Source: Oscillibacter sp. MSJ-31 (GTDB taxonomy: Bacteria; Bacillota; Clostridia; Oscillospirales; Oscillospiraceae). Taken from it: a DNA stretch of 64,000 nt. The notes below the pieces were generated by a model. That model was given only the letters and a program-made list of their open reading frames with translations. It searched no databases and had not been told where the DNA came from. Made by a program: the position numbers and the translations under genes. The stretch spans positions 310,001-374,000 of the forward strand of contig NZ_JAHLPT010000001.1 in NCBI RefSeq assembly GCF_018918025.1, in the 5' to 3' direction. Below are positions 50,762-58,489 of the stretch, piece after piece. Every line of letters begins with the position of its first letter. Position 1 is the stretch's first letter.

Positions 50762-51416
50762 CTTCGTTCTTGCGCTCCGGCCTTATGAACTTGCCATAGA
50801 AAAAGAGCTCGCAAGGCACAGTACGCGATGCCCAGCGCTCAGATAAGCACTGCCCCCGCGATTAACGTCCAAGACGGCCTGCCGCAAAGCTCTATTGCCA
50901 ATATAGCATGCCCTCAAATTGCTGTCAATGTCATTAAAATTCGCGCGACCACCTTTTGCAAAAGGCCTGCCCCATTTTTCCGGTACCCCCGATTGGAATA
51001 GGGAATGCGGGTGATACCCCTTACCCCAGCCCTTGAGACACCCCCTGTTTTTCCGCTACCCCTCCCCTTTGAATTTCGGGAGAGAGGATAGGCAAGTGTA
51101 CTCTCGAAACGCAAAAATACGGCCTGCCTCAGCACCGCACGTTTCTCCTGCACGGTGAAATTGGAATTACCCTTATTTGCCCCGCAAAAGCTCGCAAAGA
51201 CCTTGCAGCTATTCGATAGGGGTAAACACCCGCCCGAGGGCGTAAGAGCGCTTAGAACGCATTGCGGAGCCAAACGGGACGATGACACGAAAAGCAGCAC
51301 ACATGGCCTTGCATTTCGCCGCCGGTCATGTTATCCTGTCGATGGCTCATTCTATGAGCTGGGCGCTGCACGAACGGCAGGTGGTCGGCTACACCACCCG
51401 AAAGGGGGTGCTGTCC
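50762..51416. other. Gene-poor stretch
   Basis: No convincing gene. Short frames on both strands lack ribosome sites and family features. C-rich tracts (ACCCC, CCCCTTACCCC) occur around 50980-51060. It may carry an origin or leader, but no iterons are evident. Confidence 0.5.
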
Positions 51417-51494
51417 ATGCGTATCACACTACATATCGGACGGTTTACCGTGACGATCATTGTGAAAAGCAGAAACCGCCACTCTGCCAAGTGA
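51417..51494 (+). CDS. Possible 25-residue peptide
   Basis: ATG 51417 behind AAAGGGGGTG; peptide RITLHIGRFTVTIIVKSR plus NRHSAK. Amphipathic beta-rich. Its 3' end overlaps a hairpin GAAACCG ... CGGTTTC (51471-51501). Similar tiny frames occur in Firmicutes mobile DNA, but this is only a possible gene. Confidence 0.45.
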   Translation: MRITLHIGRFTVTIIVKSRNRHSAK

Positions 51495-51751
51495 CGGTTT
51501 CAAGGTTTAGCTTTGAAATTGTAACTTCTCAGGGCTGACCGCTTGTCGCAGCGCCCTTTCTGTACTCATTATAGCAGTTTCTCCTGCGCTGTCAAGTCTC
51601 GGATTGCTCCGAGGCTTTTTCAAAACAATCCATTTTTCATGCCTCCTCGGTTAAAGATATACAAGCAAAAGTGGTAGTGCTTGCTTCGCGTTTCTCGCGT
51701 CGATTTGAAATCGAAATGAACTCCACTCAAATGAACCCCTTAATGCTGCCG

Positions 51752-51780
51752 AAAGGCTCGGATTTCAAATCCGAGCCTTT
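51752..51780. terminator. Bidirectional hairpin terminator
   Basis: AAAGGCTCGGATTT / AAATCCGAGCCTTT perfect inverted repeat; it follows the minus-strand RHH gene. The region 51495-51751 around it shows no gene. Confidence 0.7.
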
Positions 51781-51816
51781 CTCGCGCGTAGTCGTGTCAT
51801 TGAATTCGTCAAACCG

Positions 51817-52011
51817 TTATTCCGTGTCCTGCTTTTCTCCAATGCAGTCGAGAACGTAATCACGCAGGACTGCATTTGATGTCTTGCCAATCTCTGAGCA
51901 ATACGCTTTGAATCTGTCGGCTTGCTCTTTTTTGACGCGACAACCGAGCGTTGTCATGTTCTCTGCATCCCATTTCACATTTGCTCTTTTCCGCGATTCT
52001 GCTACCGCCAC
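51817..52011 (-). CDS. Ribbon-helix-helix repressor-like protein
   Basis: 64 residues, GTG start behind AAAGGAGGG. The core TTLGCRVKKEQADRFKAYCSEIGKTSNAVLRDYVLDCI is an Arc/CopG-like ribbon-helix-helix: a strand, helix A, turn, helix B. The divergent promoter region contains palindromes that could be its operators. Likely controls the small genes to its right and itself. Confidence 0.78.
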   Translation of the reverse strand: MAVAESRKRANVKWDAENMTTLGCRVKKEQADRFKAYCSEIGKTSNAVLRDYVLDCIGEKQDTE

Positions 52012-52036
52012 ATTATCCCTCCTTTCTCACATTGAG

Positions 52037-52141
52037 ATTATAACACAAAGCGTAAACTGTTAACAGTACAAAAATGCACAATTTTACACTATTAACTTTG
52101 GATAATCCGCCTATTGAAATGTACTATTAATAGTGTATAAT
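52037..52141. promoter_or_regulatory. Divergent promoter with palindromic operators
   Basis: Plus: TTGAAA (52114-52119), 16 bases, TATAAT (52136-52141), with ACTATTAATAGT at 52123-52134 inside. Minus: TATAAT at 52037-52042 with ACTGTTAACAGT at 52056-52067 over the -35. A half site ACTATTAA lies near 52088. The shared consensus is ACTRTTAAYAGT. Confidence 0.75.
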
Positions 52142-52297
52142 GTAATCATAGCAAGGGACAAGAGATCGAGCGAAGGTCGATAGTCAACGCGACACCGTAA
52201 GAGCTGGAACGGAGAAGATTGAAAGAAATTCCCGACGGGATAGATACTCAGAGCCACCAGCCGCCGATCTCACCCGCAAATTAAGGAGGATAAGACA

Positions 52298-52573
52298 ATG
52301 AGCATCAACGAAATGGACAGCAAGATCAAGGAGCTGCGCGAGCTTCGCCGCATGGCGGACGAGCTGGCCGCAGAAATGGAGACCATTCAGGACAGCATCA
52401 AGGCCCACATGGACGCCGAGGGCGTGGACACCATCAATGGTACCGATTGGAAGGTAACCTATAAGGCCGTGACTTCCTCTCGCCTGGATGCCAACGCATT
52501 GAAAAAGGCTCTTCCCGATCTGGCACAGCAGTTCACCAAGACCACCACAGCCCGCCGGTTCTGTATCGCATGA
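52298..52573 (+). CDS. Small phage-type helical protein
   Basis: 91 residues; KIKELRELRRMADELAAEMETIQDSIKAHMDAEG is a coiled coil followed by a beta part (INGTDWKVTYKAVTSSRLDANALKKALPDLA). Strong AAGGAGG. This kind of protein is common in Firmicutes phages and elements; function unknown to me. First gene of the RHH-controlled set. Confidence 0.8.
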   Translation: MSINEMDSKIKELRELRRMADELAAEMETIQDSIKAHMDAEGVDTINGTDWKVTYKAVTSSRLDANALKKALPDLAQQFTKTTTARRFCIA

Positions 52574-52695
52574 TGGAGACCATCATAGTTATCGCCGGAG
52601 TTGTGCAGCTCACCCGCTGCATTATGGCTCTCATCGAAGCATTAGAAAAGCCCTCTGCGCCACCGCCGACCAAAGCAAGGCACAGAGAGCCGTAA
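52570..52695 (+). CDS. Small hydrophobic peptide gene
   Basis: 41 residues, ATG 52570 overlapping the previous stop (ATGA), so translation is coupled. A hydrophobic N-terminal half (TIIVIAGVVQLTRCIMALIEAL) and a Pro-rich end. Possibly membrane-associated. Too short for standard ORF lists. Confidence 0.55.
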   Translation: MMETIIVIAGVVQLTRCIMALIEALEKPSAPPPTKARHREP

Positions 52696-52772
52696 CCACC
52701 AACCAACACAAGGGAGGTCGGTACGGTCATTATACCGGCCTCCTGCAGAAAAATCAACAGGAGAAAAACAAA

Positions 52773-52958
52773 ATGGAAAGAATGGAAATCATGGAGAACA
52801 TTTATGAGCCACTCCGCGCACAAGCCGCTATCATTTCCTGCGCCATCGATGCGATCAATACCAGCGGCCACGGCGAGGATACCGAACTCGCATTATTCAG
52901 CGCGGTTCAAAACCTGCGGCGCCTCTCCGAGGACATCAAGACCATAGCCGAAGGGTAA
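52773..52958 (+). CDS. Small helical protein
   Basis: 61 residues, acidic, mainly helical (ENIYEPLRAQAAIISCAIDAINT, ALFSAVQNLRRLSEDIKTI). ATG behind CAGGAG. No family recognised. Same direction and spacing as its neighbours. Confidence 0.65.
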   Translation: MERMEIMENIYEPLRAQAAIISCAIDAINTSGHGEDTELALFSAVQNLRRLSEDIKTIAEG

Positions 52959-52973
52959 GGGGGAAAATTACAG

Positions 52974-53162
52974 ATGCTCACAATCGAGAAGATCAAGGCA
53001 ACCCGTATTCCATGCGACCAAGACATGCTCTATTATGAGTTCAAGGCAATCTCTCAAGCTGCCGGAACCAAAAGAGACCGCATATATTGGTTAATCACCC
53101 TCGCATATCAAGCCGGTTTCCTGCGCGGCACAGGCTACGCAAAGTTTACAAACAAGACATGA
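52974..53162 (+). CDS. Small unknown protein
   Basis: 62 residues, starts behind AAGGGGGA. LTIEKIKATRIPCDQDMLYYEFKAISQAAG and RDRIYWLITLAYQAGFLRGTGY suggest a small helical DNA-associated protein. No named family. Confidence 0.65.
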   Translation: MLTIEKIKATRIPCDQDMLYYEFKAISQAAGTKRDRIYWLITLAYQAGFLRGTGYAKFTNKT

Positions 53163-53230
53163 TTACTCCCGCGCTGGATGGTAGAATACAGGTATTCCAT
53201 GCGACCAGGACGGCACCAAGGAGCATTCCA

Positions 53231-53434
53231 ATGGCACGAGAAACCGAATTTTACCGCGACAACCTCGAAGCGATCCTTGCCTTCACCGGCGGCAAGCAAA
53301 TGCTCAACATCAAGCAAGTGAGCGAATTTACAGGGATATGCCACTATAACGCCCTCCATAAGCGCTTCCCCTTCCAGCAGGGCTACATTTCCGCGCCGAC
53401 GCTTGCCCGCTGTCTCTCGCGGGACAAGACTTAA
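53231..53434 (+). CDS. Excisionase-like small HTH protein
   Basis: 67 residues from ATG 53231 behind AAGGAG. NIKQVSEFTGICHYNALHKRFPF is a helix-turn-helix typical of excisionase-like proteins in Firmicutes elements; the end PTLARCLSRDKT is short. It lies next to the right attachment site, so it may assist excision together with the integrase. Which of the two HTH proteins is the excisionase is open. Confidence 0.7.
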   Translation: MARETEFYRDNLEAILAFTGGKQMLNIKQVSEFTGICHYNALHKRFPFQQGYISAPTLARCLSRDKT

Positions 53435-53584
53435 CCACTTCCCCCCCCAGCATAACCACGACGAAACACAAAAGAAACCAACGAAGAAAATGATCGCCGA
53501 ATCGAGAGCCTTCCGCTCCTGCGTCGGCGGTCGTTTTCTGGATGAGGAGAGCCGTTTTCGGCGGCTCTGTGAATGCTTATTTTG

Positions 53585-53699
53585 ACCCCTAAGTTTACCC
53601 CAAACAGCTTTTACAAGCGTTTACAGCATTTTACACCGAAAGCCGAAAAAGCCTGATTTTACTGGACTTTTTTGACATGGCTTTACAGCATTTTACACC
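53585..53699 (+). repeat. Right-end repeat cluster
   Basis: ACCCCTAAGTTTACCCCAA at 53585-53603 (copy of 39525-39543) and two copies of TTTACAGCATTTTACACC (53620-53637, 53682-53699). Candidate arm sites for integrase next to attR. The stretch 53435-53584 shows no gene. Confidence 0.72.
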
Positions 53700-53709
53700 T
53701 ACCATCCAA

Positions 53710-53732
53710 TTCGAATCCTTCTCCCGCTGCCA
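53710..53732 (+). repeat. attR core (tRNA-Gln 3' fragment)
   Basis: Exact 23-bp copy of the tRNA-Gln 3' end; no tRNA body in front of it. Confidence 0.93.
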
Positions 53733-53761
53733 TCAAGAGTGACCAAAATAGATACACTCAC

Positions 53762-53798
53762 CCGAAACTCCTGAGAAATCAGGGGTTTCGGCGTTTTT
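53762..53798 (+). terminator. Terminator-like hairpin after attR
   Basis: CCGAAAC(T)CCTGA / TCAGGGGTTTCGG then GCGTTTTT. Probably the original chromosomal terminator of tRNA-Gln. Confidence 0.75.
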
Positions 53799-53969
53799 AT
53801 ACCCCGTTTTTTCAAAGCGTGTTTTATAGATACACAAGGGCATTTAGGAGTGTCAGGAAGGATTTGAACTCATTTCTCGGCGGATTCTACCCACTTTATG
53901 GCTGGCTTTACGCCCTCGAATACTTTTTGTCGCTCATTTTTCCTAAATAATTTGAAACTTTTTATCGAA

Positions 53970-54005
53970 GAGGTTGGTATCATATTTTGATACCAACCTC
54001 TTTTT
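53970..54005 (+). terminator. Terminator
   Basis: GAGGTTGGTATCA / TGATACCAACCTC with a 5-base loop, then TTTTT; directly before the mobilisation module. The 53799-53969 stretch before it shows no gene. Confidence 0.88.
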
Positions 54006-54033
54006 AGTTTACGGAAAAAAGGAGGTTCACCAC

Positions 54034-54336
54034 ATGAACAGCAGCAACATAGGACAGCAGATCCGTTACCTCGAAGAAGTTTGCATTTCTCTCCATCGTG
54101 CGGGCTTTGAAACAAAGCCGCCGGAAGACTGCCAACTCCCCATCCTGTGGAACGATGCGCCGCTGTGCCGCATCACCGGCAAGGGCAGCGTGTACTATCG
54201 CCGGGAGGATACGGACACGCCACAGGCAGAGGATGCCCTGTTTCGTATCGAGGACATCGCCGCGAAGACACTGGAGTATGCCCTGTTTCGGAGGCTTTTG
54301 CCCCTTATTTACCCGTTCGATAAAAGCACTAGATAA
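54034..54336 (+). CDS. Unknown small protein of the mobilisation module
   Basis: 100 residues from ATG 54034 behind AAAAAAGGAGG. QQIRYLEEVCISLHRAGFETKPPED and LCRITGKGSVYYRRED form a compact alpha/beta protein; no membrane helix. Such genes often precede relaxase genes in clostridial elements. Function unknown. Confidence 0.7.
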   Translation: MNSSNIGQQIRYLEEVCISLHRAGFETKPPEDCQLPILWNDAPLCRITGKGSVYYRREDTDTPQAEDALFRIEDIAAKTLEYALFRRLLPLIYPFDKSTR

Positions 54337-54373
54337 AGAGAGGTGCCCGTGCGCGGGCCCCTCTCAGCCACAA

Positions 54374-54397
54374 AGCCCCGCAGTGCGGGGCTTTTTT
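54374..54397 (+). terminator. Terminator
   Basis: AGCCCCGC / GCGGGGCT then TTTTTT, after another imperfect hairpin at 54337-54366. Confidence 0.88.
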
Positions 54398-54512
54398 GAA
54401 GGTTCGGCAAGGTGCACCTTTGGAGCGTATTTGCAAGGCTTGGGTGAACCTTACCGGAAAAAATGCAGGCGCAGCAAGGGATTGCGCCTTTTGAGAAAGG
54501 AGAGGCATACAG

Positions 54513-54959
54513 ATGAGTGACGTAACAGAAAAAAGGATCGAGCGAACCGTCGTTTGGCTGGATGCGGGGCTCGTTCCGCGCATGGACGGATGGCTGAAGG
54601 CAGACAACTGCAAAAACCGCAGTGAGTTTATCAACAAAGCGCTGCGCTTCTACATGGGCTATCTCGGCACGGAGGACAACACAGCGTATCTCTCGAAGGC
54701 TATCCTGACAGCCATTCAGGGTACACTGGACGACAACAACAATCGGCTCTGTCGCATTCTTTTCAAGTGCGCGGTGGAGCTGAACATGATGTGCCACACC
54801 ATCGCCGCACACTTTCGTACCGATCCTATCCACACGCGGGAGTTGCGCAGCTTTGCGGTGGATGAGGTGAAGCGCACCAATGGTCAGGTGAGTTTTGAGA
54901 GCGCAGTGCATCAGCAGCGCCGCATTGAGCCGGAGGATGAATGGCCCAGATCGTACTGA
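54513..54959 (+). CDS. Relaxosome accessory protein (MobC/RHH-like)
   Basis: Protein of 148 residues. The start RIERTVVWLDAGLVPRMDGWLKADNCKNRSEFINKALRFYMGYL looks like a ribbon-helix-helix domain; the rest is helical with CAVELNMMCHTIAAHF. It overlaps the relaxase gene by 19 bases. It should bind the transfer origin and help the relaxase. Confidence 0.78.
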   Translation: MSDVTEKRIERTVVWLDAGLVPRMDGWLKADNCKNRSEFINKALRFYMGYLGTEDNTAYLSKAILTAIQGTLDDNNNRLCRILFKCAVELNMMCHTIAAHFRTDPIHTRELRSFAVDEVKRTNGQVSFESAVHQQRRIEPEDEWPRSY

Positions 54960-56542
54960 TTTCGCCCTACCTCAAGGGCGGACAGAACGCCGCGAAGCTG
55001 GCCCAGCGTACTCGCTACGTCGCCACCCGTCCCGGTGTGGAGCTGCTGGCGGATGAGCGCAGTACACTCCCCGCCACAAAAAAGCAGCAGGACTTCATTG
55101 CGCGGCTGCTGAAGTCCTTCCCCTCCTGCTGGGAACTCATTGAGTACGAGGAATATCTGGATCACCCCACCCAGGGCAGCGCCTCCGCGTTTATCCAGCA
55201 GGTGCAGGAAGACTACATGGAGGCGCTGGATCAAAAGGAAAATTTCATCGACTACATCTCCCATCGCCCCGGCGTCCAGAAGGACGGTGAGCATGGTCTG
55301 TGGGACGCTCACGGTAAGGTACAAAATCTCGCGCAGGCGGTACGGGAGGTGGCGGAGCATTCGGGCAATGTGTGGACGCCGGTGGTGGCGCTGCGCCGTG
55401 AGGACGCAGAGCGGCTGGGCTATGACAACGCGGAAAACTGGCAGGCTCTGGTGAACGCCTCCATCTGCGATATCGCAAAGGCGTATAAGATCCGACCGGA
55501 AAACCTGCGTTGGTATGCCGCGTTCCACCAGAAGCCAAATCAGGTGCACATTCACATGATCGTGTTCTCGACCGATCCCCGCGAGGGCTATCTCACGAAA
55601 GAAGGCATCCGGCAGGTGAAGTCCGCCTTTGCCAGACGAATCTATTATGCGGATCGGATGCACATCTACCAGCAGAAGGATACGGCGCGGCAGGAGTTGC
55701 AGGTGCAGACCCGCAAGGCAATGGTGGAGTGCATCGCGCAGCTGGAGCATGGCTCGATGGATAATGCGCGGCTGGAGCAGCTCACCGAAGAACTAGCGGA
55801 ACGTCTGCTGACGGTCAAGGGCCGAAAGGTCTACGGCTACCTGCCGCCAAGGGTCGAGACCATCGTGGATGCCATCGTGGAGGAGATCGCCAAGGACGAA
55901 AAGGTAGCGGCAGCATATACCGCGTGGCAGGAACTGTACGAGCAGGTCTGCCGTGACTACGATGAGAAGCCGCGCAAGCGTCTGCCGCTCTCCCAGCAAA
56001 AAGAGTTCCGGAGCGTCCGCAACATGATCATTCAGGAAACACTGCAATGGATAGCGGAGCGGCAGCGGCACACGGACACGCGGAGAACACCTTCCGCGCA
56101 GGAAGGACCTATCATCAAAAAGGATGCCGCAGAAGCCGCGCCAAAGAACTCTGAGGTCACGGCATCTCTCGCGTCGGCGCAGCCCAAATCTGACCGGGCG
56201 GCGAGTGCCGCACCAGAAGATCCCACCTCCGCTGATGCTGCCGCTTCTGATGGCACCACGCCGCCTGCGGTTGAAGATGCACCGGCTTTTTCTCAGCAGT
56301 CAGTTCACCCTGATCAGCAAAAAGAGAGCGCATCGGCAGGAGCGGATTACCATGCCCCCACGGTGAGAGAAACCGTCGTGCGGATGCTGCACCACATGAG
56401 CAGGATCTTCGAGGACAACAGCAAGATCGACCAGATCCACCGCGGCTTGCAGATCGACCGCAAGCGCCGACAGGAATTGCAGCGCAAGCGGCTGGCGATG
56501 GGACACAAGCCGGACGACCATGAGGAGCAGACATTCAGATAA
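54941..56542 (+). CDS. MobP-type conjugative relaxase
   Basis: Relaxase of 533 residues, MobP3-like. Early: IVLISPYLKGGQNAAKLAQRTRYVATRPGVE with a Tyr candidate for strand transfer; metal-binding HxH in QVHIHMIVFSTDPREGYL; then a helical region and a Pro/Ala-rich linker, ending in KRRQELQRKRLAMG. It nicks and carries single-stranded DNA during conjugal transfer. No T4SS genes are in the window, so transfer needs helper genes or lies beyond the truncation. The start overlaps the accessory gene. Confidence 0.85.
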   Translation: MAQIVLISPYLKGGQNAAKLAQRTRYVATRPGVELLADERSTLPATKKQQDFIARLLKSFPSCWELIEYEEYLDHPTQGSASAFIQQVQEDYMEALDQKENFIDYISHRPGVQKDGEHGLWDAHGKVQNLAQAVREVAEHSGNVWTPVVALRREDAERLGYDNAENWQALVNASICDIAKAYKIRPENLRWYAAFHQKPNQVHIHMIVFSTDPREGYLTKEGIRQVKSAFARRIYYADRMHIYQQKDTARQELQVQTRKAMVECIAQLEHGSMDNARLEQLTEELAERLLTVKGRKVYGYLPPRVETIVDAIVEEIAKDEKVAAAYTAWQELYEQVCRDYDEKPRKRLPLSQQKEFRSVRNMIIQETLQWIAERQRHTDTRRTPSAQEGPIIKKDAAEAAPKNSEVTASLASAQPKSDRAASAAPEDPTSADAAASDGTTPPAVEDAPAFSQQSVHPDQQKESASAGADYHAPTVRETVVRMLHHMSRIFEDNSKIDQIHRGLQIDRKRRQELQRKRLAMGHKPDDHEEQTFR

Positions 56543-56580
56543 AAAAAGCTGCCGCAATTTGAATTGCGGCAGCTTTTTTT
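56541..56580. terminator. Bidirectional terminator
   Basis: AAAAAAAGCTGCCGCAATT / AATTGCGGCAGCTTTTTTT between the convergent relaxase and HigA genes. Confidence 0.95.
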
Positions 56581-56584
56581 GAAG

Positions 56585-56878
56585 TCAGATTTGTGTTTGC
56601 GTCGGAACGAATTCCAGCTTGAGCGCCATTCCCATGCCTGCGGCAAGACGCTTGAGCGTCCGCAGAGAGGGATTGGCCGTTCCGCTTTCCAGTCTGCTGA
56701 TGTCAGCCTGCGTAATGCCGGTAATGTCGGAAAGCTGCTTTTGCGTCATACCGCTTTCCTCACGGCCTTCAACAATGGCGCGCATGATCTGACGTTCCGG
56801 TTCCTGTGCATCCCACTCCGTGCGGAACGCAGGGTCCTGCATTCTTTCGTTCAAAGTCTCACGAAAATTCTTCCCCAT
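56585..56878 (-). CDS. higA: HigA-type antitoxin
   Basis: Protein of 97 residues with the XRE helix-turn-helix MTQKQLSDITGITQADISRLESGTANPSLRTLKRLA. It follows the toxin gene by 3 bases, the toxin-first order of HigBA systems. The N-terminal extension NFRETLNERMQDPAFRTEWD is typical of this group and may wrap the toxin. It should neutralise the toxin and repress the shared promoter. Confidence 0.88.
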   Translation of the reverse strand: MGKNFRETLNERMQDPAFRTEWDAQEPERQIMRAIVEGREESGMTQKQLSDITGITQADISRLESGTANPSLRTLKRLAAGMGMALKLEFVPTQTQI

Positions 56879-56881
56879 AAA

Positions 56882-57232
56882 TCATGCCTCCTTTTTTTGA
56901 TTAAAGTCTGCGCGATACCGCTTGGCACGTTCAATCTCGCGCGGCGGGGTTTTCATCGTCTTTTTTACAAAGCCATTTGTCAGGATCACTCTGCGTCCTA
57001 CCACGAAAAAGTAAAGCACCCGGCTGATATCCGAACCTTGCTTTGCACGCACCTCAAAAATCCCGTCATCCAGAACCTTTGAGTACGGCTCACGCAAAGC
57101 TGGGCCTTTGCTTTCGAGCAGTTCCAAAGCGGCAAATATTTTTGCCTGCATTTTATTATCCTGCGAGAGAATGAATTCTTCAGCAGGTCTGCTGCCATCA
57201 TCCTTCTCGTAGTATTCCACAGTGTAGCCCAT
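56882..57232 (-). CDS. higB: HigB/RelE-family toxin
   Basis: Protein of 116 residues: EYYEKDDGSRPAEEFILSQDNKMQAKIFAALELLESKG, then FEVRAKQGSDISRVLYFFVVGRRVILTNGFVKKTMKTPPREIERAKRYR, the RelE-fold with basic residues and the typical KKT...P...EI.RA ending. It is an mRNA interferase expected to cut ribosome-bound mRNA. ATG 57232 is favoured; a TTG at 57256 has no ribosome site. It is the first gene after its promoter. Confidence 0.88.
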   Translation of the reverse strand: MGYTVEYYEKDDGSRPAEEFILSQDNKMQAKIFAALELLESKGPALREPYSKVLDDGIFEVRAKQGSDISRVLYFFVVGRRVILTNGFVKKTMKTPPREIERAKRYRADFNQKKEA

Positions 57233-57259
57233 ACATTCACCACGCTTTCTCTGCAACTA

Positions 57260-57288
57260 ATTATATGTGATAAAACACATATTGTCAA
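57260..57288 (-). promoter_or_regulatory. higBA promoter with palindrome
   Basis: TTGACA (57283-57288), 17 bases, TATAAT (57260-57265) on the minus strand. ATATGTG / CACATAT lies between the boxes and is a likely HigA operator. Confidence 0.85.
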
Positions 57289-57319
57289 CAGAAAGAGCGA
57301 CGATCCGAAAGGAAACATC

Positions 57320-58456
57320 ATGAGCAAATTTATTTATTTCACGCCGGAGGAAAAAGCACGTGCGCAGAACACGGATCTCGTGTCGTTGCTGCGCGCCCAG
57401 GGCGAACGGCCCGTGCGCTCCGGCCGGGAGTTCCGTACGCCCAATGATCCCAGCATCACCGTGCGGGGCAACAAATGGTTTGATCACTCCGCGCGCGTCG
57501 GCGGCTACGCCGTCAGCTTCGTCCAGCGCTATTACCGCCTCCCTTATCAGGAGGCGGTTTTGCTTTTGCTGGGCAGGAAAAATAACAAATCGTTTGAGCA
57601 GGCAAAGCCCGCAAAGGAGGCTCCGAAGCCCTTCGCTCTGCCGGAACCTTACGGAACCATGCGACGTATGTATGCTTACCTCATGCGTCAGCGCCACATT
57701 GACCGCGAGGTTATTTCCGCCTTCGTACATGAAAAGCTGCTCTACGAGGACAGGCATCACAACTGTGTTTTCGTGGGGCTGGATGACAGCGGTGAGGCCA
57801 AGCACGCGCACATCCGCAGTACCAACAGCGAGGGACGGGTGTTCCGCATGAACATTGAGGGCAGCGCAAGTGAGCACTGCTTCCACAAAAACGGGACCGA
57901 CAAGTCCCTCTATGTGTTCGAGGCTCCTATCGACCTTCTGTCCCACATTACCCTCTATCCATACGGCTGGCAGGAGCACAGCTACGTTGCCTGCTGCGGA
58001 ACTTCCATCCAGCCGGTGCTGGAACGGCTGCGGCAGAATCCGAAGCTGGACATGGTGTATCTGTGCCTCGACAACGATGACGCGGGCAATGACGCCTGCG
58101 ACCGTATGACGGATACGCTGGAGGACATGGGCTTGGATGTGGAGCGGCTCTGCCCGGTGCGCAAGGATGCGTTAACTGCTAGTTTAGTCACGCATTTCGC
58201 GTGCTGTCATCAGTATAAGGGCTATTGGTGCTCTTGTCCGTTAGGGTGGAGCTATTTTACCGTGATGCCGGGGCTAAACCTCCGTGCAGGTGGTGCTCAC
58301 GCTTCGGAATTTACAGTAGCCACCTTTTGTAAAGATTCTGCCTGTCGGATAAGCGGATGGAATGTTTATAAATACAACAACATTCTTGTGAACGAGATAA
58401 AGAATGTTAATTTTGCAATCTTCACTTGCAATGCTCTGGCATTCATAGTAGAATGA
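57320..58456 (+). CDS. Toprim/DUF3991-type protein, C-terminally replaced
   Basis: 378 codons. Residues 1-285 look like the DUF3991/Toprim proteins of clostridial mobile elements: KARAQNTDLVSLLRAQGE, GNKWFDHSARVGGYAVSFVQ, then Toprim-like FEAPIDLLSH (Glu), VYLCLDNDDAGNDACDRM (DxD). After CPVRKD (about 58173) the sequence changes to a low-GC, family-free tail that ends at 58456. The gene was probably cut by a rearrangement and reads into foreign DNA. Possibly still a primase-like protein; the tail is likely junk. Confidence 0.72.
   Translation: MSKFIYFTPEEKARAQNTDLVSLLRAQGERPVRSGREFRTPNDPSITVRGNKWFDHSARVGGYAVSFVQRYYRLPYQEAVLLLLGRKNNKSFEQAKPAKEAPKPFALPEPYGTMRRMYAYLMRQRHIDREVISAFVHEKLLYEDRHHNCVFVGLDDSGEAKHAHIRSTNSEGRVFRMNIEGSASEHCFHKNGTDKSLYVFEAPIDLLSHITLYPYGWQEHSYVACCGTSIQPVLERLRQNPKLDMVYLCLDNDDAGNDACDRMTDTLEDMGLDVERLCPVRKDALTASLVTHFACCHQYKGYWCSCPLGWSYFTVMPGLNLRAGGAHASEFTVATFCKDSACRISGWNVYKYNNILVNEIKNVNFAIFTCNALAFIVE
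58426..58454 (+). promoter_or_regulatory. Promoter of the TerY-P island
   Basis: TTGCAA (58426-58431), 17 bases, TAGAAT (58449-58454), about 35 bases before the HTH gene. Confidence 0.65.
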
Positions 58457-58489
58457 TTTTGTTGAATTTGTATAAAGGGGTACTCCGTT

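Larger units (their letters stand above)
39402..53732. mobile_element. 14.3-kb element integrated in tRNA-Gln
   Basis: Bounded by a 23-bp direct repeat of the tRNA-Gln 3' end (39402-39424 and 53710-53732). It encodes a tyrosine integrase next to the tRNA, CI- and Cro-like regulators, an excisionase-like protein, a DnaB-like helicase, an 1820-residue polyvalent-type protein and several small genes. No terminase, portal, capsid or tail gene is recognisable, so it is a satellite-like or plasmid-like element, not a complete tailed prophage. Confidence 0.9.

Noticed and set aside
50914-51538. Frames 50914-51300 (minus) and 51155-51538 (plus)
   Set aside because: No ribosome site, odd composition, no family features; they overlap each other.
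52031-52050. Fifth TAACACA repeat
   Set aside because: Single arm only, part of the RHH promoter region, no partner arm.
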